Assembly: GCA_027310325.1 (NCBI GenBank)
Contig: DAIDBB010000598.1
Location: 1 to 8,072, forward strand
Direction: 5' to 3'
From: a bacterium
GTDB lineage: Bacteria > Desulfobacterota > GWC2-55-46
DNA: 8,072 nucleotides
The position numbers were made by a program, and so were the translations under genes. The notes under the pieces are model-generated. The model was not told where the DNA came from and did not search any database. It worked only from the letters and a program-made list of their open reading frames with translations. The number at the start of each line of letters is the position of its first letter. The stretch's first letter is position 1. Positions 5,606 through 8,072 of the stretch are shown in pieces.

Positions 5606-5642
5606 CCATCTATATATTACTTTTTTCAAGGACGGAAGTCAA
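5606..5642 (-). promoter_or_regulatory. Promoter of the zapB-like/zapA operon
   Basis: On the minus strand: -35 TTGACT (5642-5637), exact 17-bp spacer (5636-5620), -10 TAATAT (5619-5614). The start should fall near 5606-5608. This leaves a leader of about 80 nt before the favoured ATG at 5528. It is the only strong minus-strand promoter found upstream of zapA and may also feed the 6S-like RNA and fthC. Confidence 0.75.
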
Positions 5643-5661
5643 GGATTTATGGACTGCGGAA

Positions 5662-5677
5662 GGCGGGCTTTTCCGCC
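5662..5677. repeat. Small inverted repeat in the divergent intergenic region
   Basis: GGCGG (5662-5666) and CCGCC (5673-5677) enclose GCTTTT. An alternative pairing uses CGGAA (5657-5661) with TTCCG (5671-5675). It lies 20 bp upstream of the zap -35 and about 70 bp upstream of the binding-protein -10, so it could be an operator. No gene ends here that would need a terminator. Confidence 0.4.
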
Positions 5678-5720
5678 GATTTTCCGGCATGTTTTCTCCC
5701 AGAGACGCCTCAGCCCGAAT

Positions 5721-5754
5721 CCCCCTTCTAATCGGGGGACTTTTGCTATATAAT
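5721..5754 (+). promoter_or_regulatory. Probable promoter of the peptide-transport operon, with C5/G5 inverted repeat
   Basis: A TATAAT -10 (5749-5754) lies in TGCTATATAATAATAG, so an extended -10 reading (TGC before TATATA, 5747-5752) also fits. No good -35 exists at 17 bp (TTCTAA at 5726-5731). Instead, CCCCC (5721-5725) and GGGGG (5734-5738) form an inverted repeat over the -35 region, suggesting activator or repressor control. Transcription would begin near 5761, giving a leader of about 35 nt. Confidence 0.5.
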
Positions 5755-5795
5755 AATAGATTATCGTTTCCGCGCCTCTCTAAAAAATTAAAAAA

Positions 5796-8000
5796 ATGTC
5801 CCTGTCAAGCCACTTCAAGGCCATTAAAATCCTAACCCTTCTGGCGGTCCTCGTCGCAGCCTCGGGCTGCACGCCGGACAACCCTTACAGAAGCTCGGAA
5901 AGGGGCGGCAACATATTCTACACGACCTTCATCGAGCCCCCGAAGCACCTTGACCCGGCCAGGGCGTACAGCGAGGACGAGTACAGCCTCATCGCCCAGA
6001 TATACGAGCCCCCGTTCCAGTACCATTACCTCGCGAGGCCCTATACGCTCGTGCCCCTCTCCGCCGAGAGTATGCCCGTTCCGGCATACTTCGATAAGTC
6101 GGGAAGAAGGCTTCCCGAAGACGCGGCGCCCGACAGGGTCTCCAGGGCCGTTTACGAGATAAGGATAAAAAAAGACGTCAGGTACGAGCCCCATCCCGCC
6201 CTCGCAAAAAATCCGGACGGCTCGTTAAAGTACCTTAAGCTTAAGGAAGATAACGTCAGGGGCATAAACGAGACAAAGGACTTCCCGGCAAAAGGCACGC
6301 GGGAGCTAAGGTCAGACGACTTTATCTATGAGATAGCGCGCCTGGCAGACCCGCGGATAGAAAGCCCGGTATTGCCGATTCTTGAAAAATACATACTGGG
6401 TCTCAAAGAATACTCGGACGCTTTAAGGGGTGACCTCGAAAAGATAAGGGTCGAACGCAAGAAGAAGGCGGGCCTTTCATACAACCAGACGACCGATGAG
6501 CTCGAAAACCCTATTATACTCGACTACAAAAAGTATGGGCTTCCGGGGGTCGAAAGGGTCGATAATTACACGTACAGGGTGATCCTGAAGACCAAATACC
6601 CCCAGTTCATTTACTGGCTCGCGATGCCGTTTTTCGCCCCTGTCCCCGAGGAGGCCGACCTATTCTACAGGCAGGGGGTGCTCGCGGATAAAAACATAAC
6701 GTTGGACCGCTTCCCCGTAGGCACCGGGCCATACAGCATGGATACGTACAACCCGAACATGGAGATAATACTCTCAAAAAACTTGAACTTCCATGACGAA
6801 TACTACCCGGATACCGGCGAGCCCTCCGACCGGGGGCAGGGCCTGCTTATCGATGCCGGTAAAAAGCTCCCGTTCATGGATAGTATAGTCTTCAAGCTCG
6901 AGAAAGAGGCGATACCCCGCTGGAACAAGTTCTTGCAGGGCTATTACGACAACTCCGGCATAACCTCGGAAAGCTTCGACCAGGCCGTAACGATATCCGT
7001 GGCCGGGAGGGCCGAAGTAACTGAGGCTATGAAGGAAAAGGGCATAAGCCTCCTCACCTCGGTCCGGCCCGCCACCTATTACGCGGGCTTTAACATGCTG
7101 GACGACGTTGTCGGCGGATATGCTCCGGAGCGTGATAGACTACGCCAGGCCATATCCATCGCCCTTGACTACGAGGAGTACATAGAGATATTCAATAACG
7201 GAAGGGGAATTCCGGCGATGTCGCCGATACCGCCTGGCATCTTCGGGTACGGCGCGGCCAATAACCCCTACGTTTATAACTGGGACGCCTCAAAAAAAAG
7301 GCCGGTAAGGAAGTCCATCGAAGAGGCGAGAAAGCTCTTGGCTGAAGCGGGCTACCCGGAAGGAAGGGACAGGGAAGGGAAACCCCTCGTGATAACCTTC
7401 GACAACCCCTGGACCGGGGCCGATTCCGCCCAGATGATAAACTGGTACATAAAGAAGTTCTCTCTCCTGGGTATACAGCTCGAGAACAGGACTACGGATT
7501 ACAACAGGTTCCAGGAGAAGATGATGAAAGGGAACTTCCAGTTCTTCCCCTGGGGCTGGAACGCCGACTATCCGGACCCGGAGAACTTCTTTTTCCTCCT
7601 TTACGGCGGCAACGCCAAGGCGAAGTACGGCGGGGAGAACGCGGCGAATTACTCAAGCGCGGCCTTCGACGCCCTCTTCAAGAAGATGGAGAACATGGAC
7701 AACTCTCCCGAGAGGCTCGCGATAATAAAAGAGATGAACTCGACCGTTCAGAAGGACTCGCCCTGGGTCTGGGGCTTCCATCCGGTCGCCTTCGGGCTCT
7801 ACCACCGGTGGGTAAAAAACGTAAAGCCAAACCCGATGGCCAACAACAACATGAAATACATCAGGATAGACGCAGCCGTGAGGGAAAGGCTCAGATACGC
7901 GTGGAACAGGCCCAACTATACGCCTTTAGTGGCAATAGCCGCGATAATCATAATTGGGGCGTTGCCGGCCATAATAAGAAGGAAACGGAGCGGGAGGTAA
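5796..8000 (+). CDS. Peptide/oligopeptide ABC transporter substrate-binding lipoprotein (SBP_bac_5), C-terminally anchored
   Basis: This is the extracytoplasmic binding component of a peptide (Opp/Dpp-type) importer. The N-terminus is a lipoprotein signal peptide with basic residues, a hydrophobic core, and a lipobox ending A-S-G-C with Cys25. The family 5 domain runs from about residue 38 (GGNIFYTTFIEPPKHLDPA) to about 705, with the hallmark FPVGTGPYSM (GTGPYS at 309-314) and WGWNADYPDPENFFF (586-600). At 734 residues it is longer than the usual 530-600. The extra length includes a charged, lysine-rich segment at about 195-240. A hydrophobic helix at about 709-727 is followed by RRKRSGR, predicting a second anchor with a cytoplasmic tail. 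The ATG has no ribosome site, only an A-rich leader, and an in-frame TAA at 5781 rules out an upstream ATG. The ligand cannot be told from sequence. The permease gene follows after 4 nt. Confidence 0.9.
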   Translation: MSLSSHFKAIKILTLLAVLVAASGCTPDNPYRSSERGGNIFYTTFIEPPKHLDPARAYSEDEYSLIAQIYEPPFQYHYLARPYTLVPLSAESMPVPAYFDKSGRRLPEDAAPDRVSRAVYEIRIKKDVRYEPHPALAKNPDGSLKYLKLKEDNVRGINETKDFPAKGTRELRSDDFIYEIARLADPRIESPVLPILEKYILGLKEYSDALRGDLEKIRVERKKKAGLSYNQTTDELENPIILDYKKYGLPGVERVDNYTYRVILKTKYPQFIYWLAMPFFAPVPEEADLFYRQGVLADKNITLDRFPVGTGPYSMDTYNPNMEIILSKNLNFHDEYYPDTGEPSDRGQGLLIDAGKKLPFMDSIVFKLEKEAIPRWNKFLQGYYDNSGITSESFDQAVTISVAGRAEVTEAMKEKGISLLTSVRPATYYAGFNMLDDVVGGYAPERDRLRQAISIALDYEEYIEIFNNGRGIPAMSPIPPGIFGYGAANNPYVYNWDASKKRPVRKSIEEARKLLAEAGYPEGRDREGKPLVITFDNPWTGADSAQMINWYIKKFSLLGIQLENRTTDYNRFQEKMMKGNFQFFPWGWNADYPDPENFFFLLYGGNAKAKYGGENAANYSSAAFDALFKKMENMDNSPERLAIIKEMNSTVQKDSPWVWGFHPVAFGLYHRWVKNVKPNPMANNNMKYIRIDAAVRERLRYAWNRPNYTPLVAIAAIIIIGALPAIIRRKRSGR

Positions 8001-8004
8001 AGAG

Positions 8005-8072
8005 ATGCTCGCGTATATCATAAGGAGGGTCCTTTACGCGATACCCATAGTCATCGGGGTAAACGTCCTTAC
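8005..8072 (+). CDS. Peptide ABC transporter permease (OppB/DppB type), N-terminus only
   Basis: The 22 visible codons read MLAYIIRRVLYAIPIVIGVNVL, the standard first helix of DppB/OppB permeases (M..YI.RR.L..IP...GV). A strong ribosome site, GGGAGG (7992-7997), overlaps the end of the preceding gene and sits 7 nt before the ATG. The gap to the previous stop is 4 nt, so the two genes are surely one operon. The gene is cut by the right edge of the window. Confidence 0.88.
   Translation, partial: MLAYIIRRVLYAIPIVIGVNVL

Overview
The window looks like a chromosomal segment from a Gram-negative, probably deltaproteobacterial-grade bacterium (Desulfobacterota or a neighbouring phylum). The reasons are RNase Y beside a YmdB-type phosphoesterase, a ZapA gene followed by a 6S-like RNA and 5-formyltetrahydrofolate cyclo-ligase (the arrangement known from Proteobacteria), and a lipoprotein-type peptide-binding protein. 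Coding DNA is moderately GC-rich but uses AUA (Ile) and AGG (Arg) freely, which is unlike most high-GC gammaproteobacteria. The placement rests on gene content and order; only about 25 nt of 16S is present, too little to classify.

Minus strand, read right to left: a short coiled-coil protein of ZapB type (5298-5528), zapA (5021-5290), a structured RNA at the classical 6S RNA (ssrS) position (about 4829-4950), fthC (4027-4608), rny (2331-3899), ymdB (1509-2324) and tyrS (277-1479). These are followed by two tandem sigma70-type promoters (about 198-232 and 129-164), a boxB/boxA-type antitermination leader (84-113) and the first bases of a 16S rRNA gene running off the left edge. A sigma70-type promoter (5614-5642) starts the zap genes. 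No convincing intrinsic terminator separates tyrS from the rRNA promoters.

Plus strand: a divergent promoter region (5610-5795) leads to a 734-residue peptide/oligopeptide ABC transporter substrate-binding lipoprotein (5796-8000) with an unusual C-terminal membrane helix. Four bases after its stop begins the first inner-membrane permease of the same importer (8005 onward, cut by the right edge).

Functionally the minus-strand block gathers cell division (ZapB-like, ZapA), control of RNA polymerase (6S RNA), mRNA decay (RNase Y with YmdB), folate salvage, and translation (TyrRS, rRNA). The plus-strand block is the start of a peptide import operon. No mobile element, CRISPR array or defence locus is visible. 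The parts most worth a second look are the compact 6S-like RNA with a nine-G tract and competing folds, the perfect 23-bp palindrome across the ymdB stop codon, and the doubly anchored binding protein.
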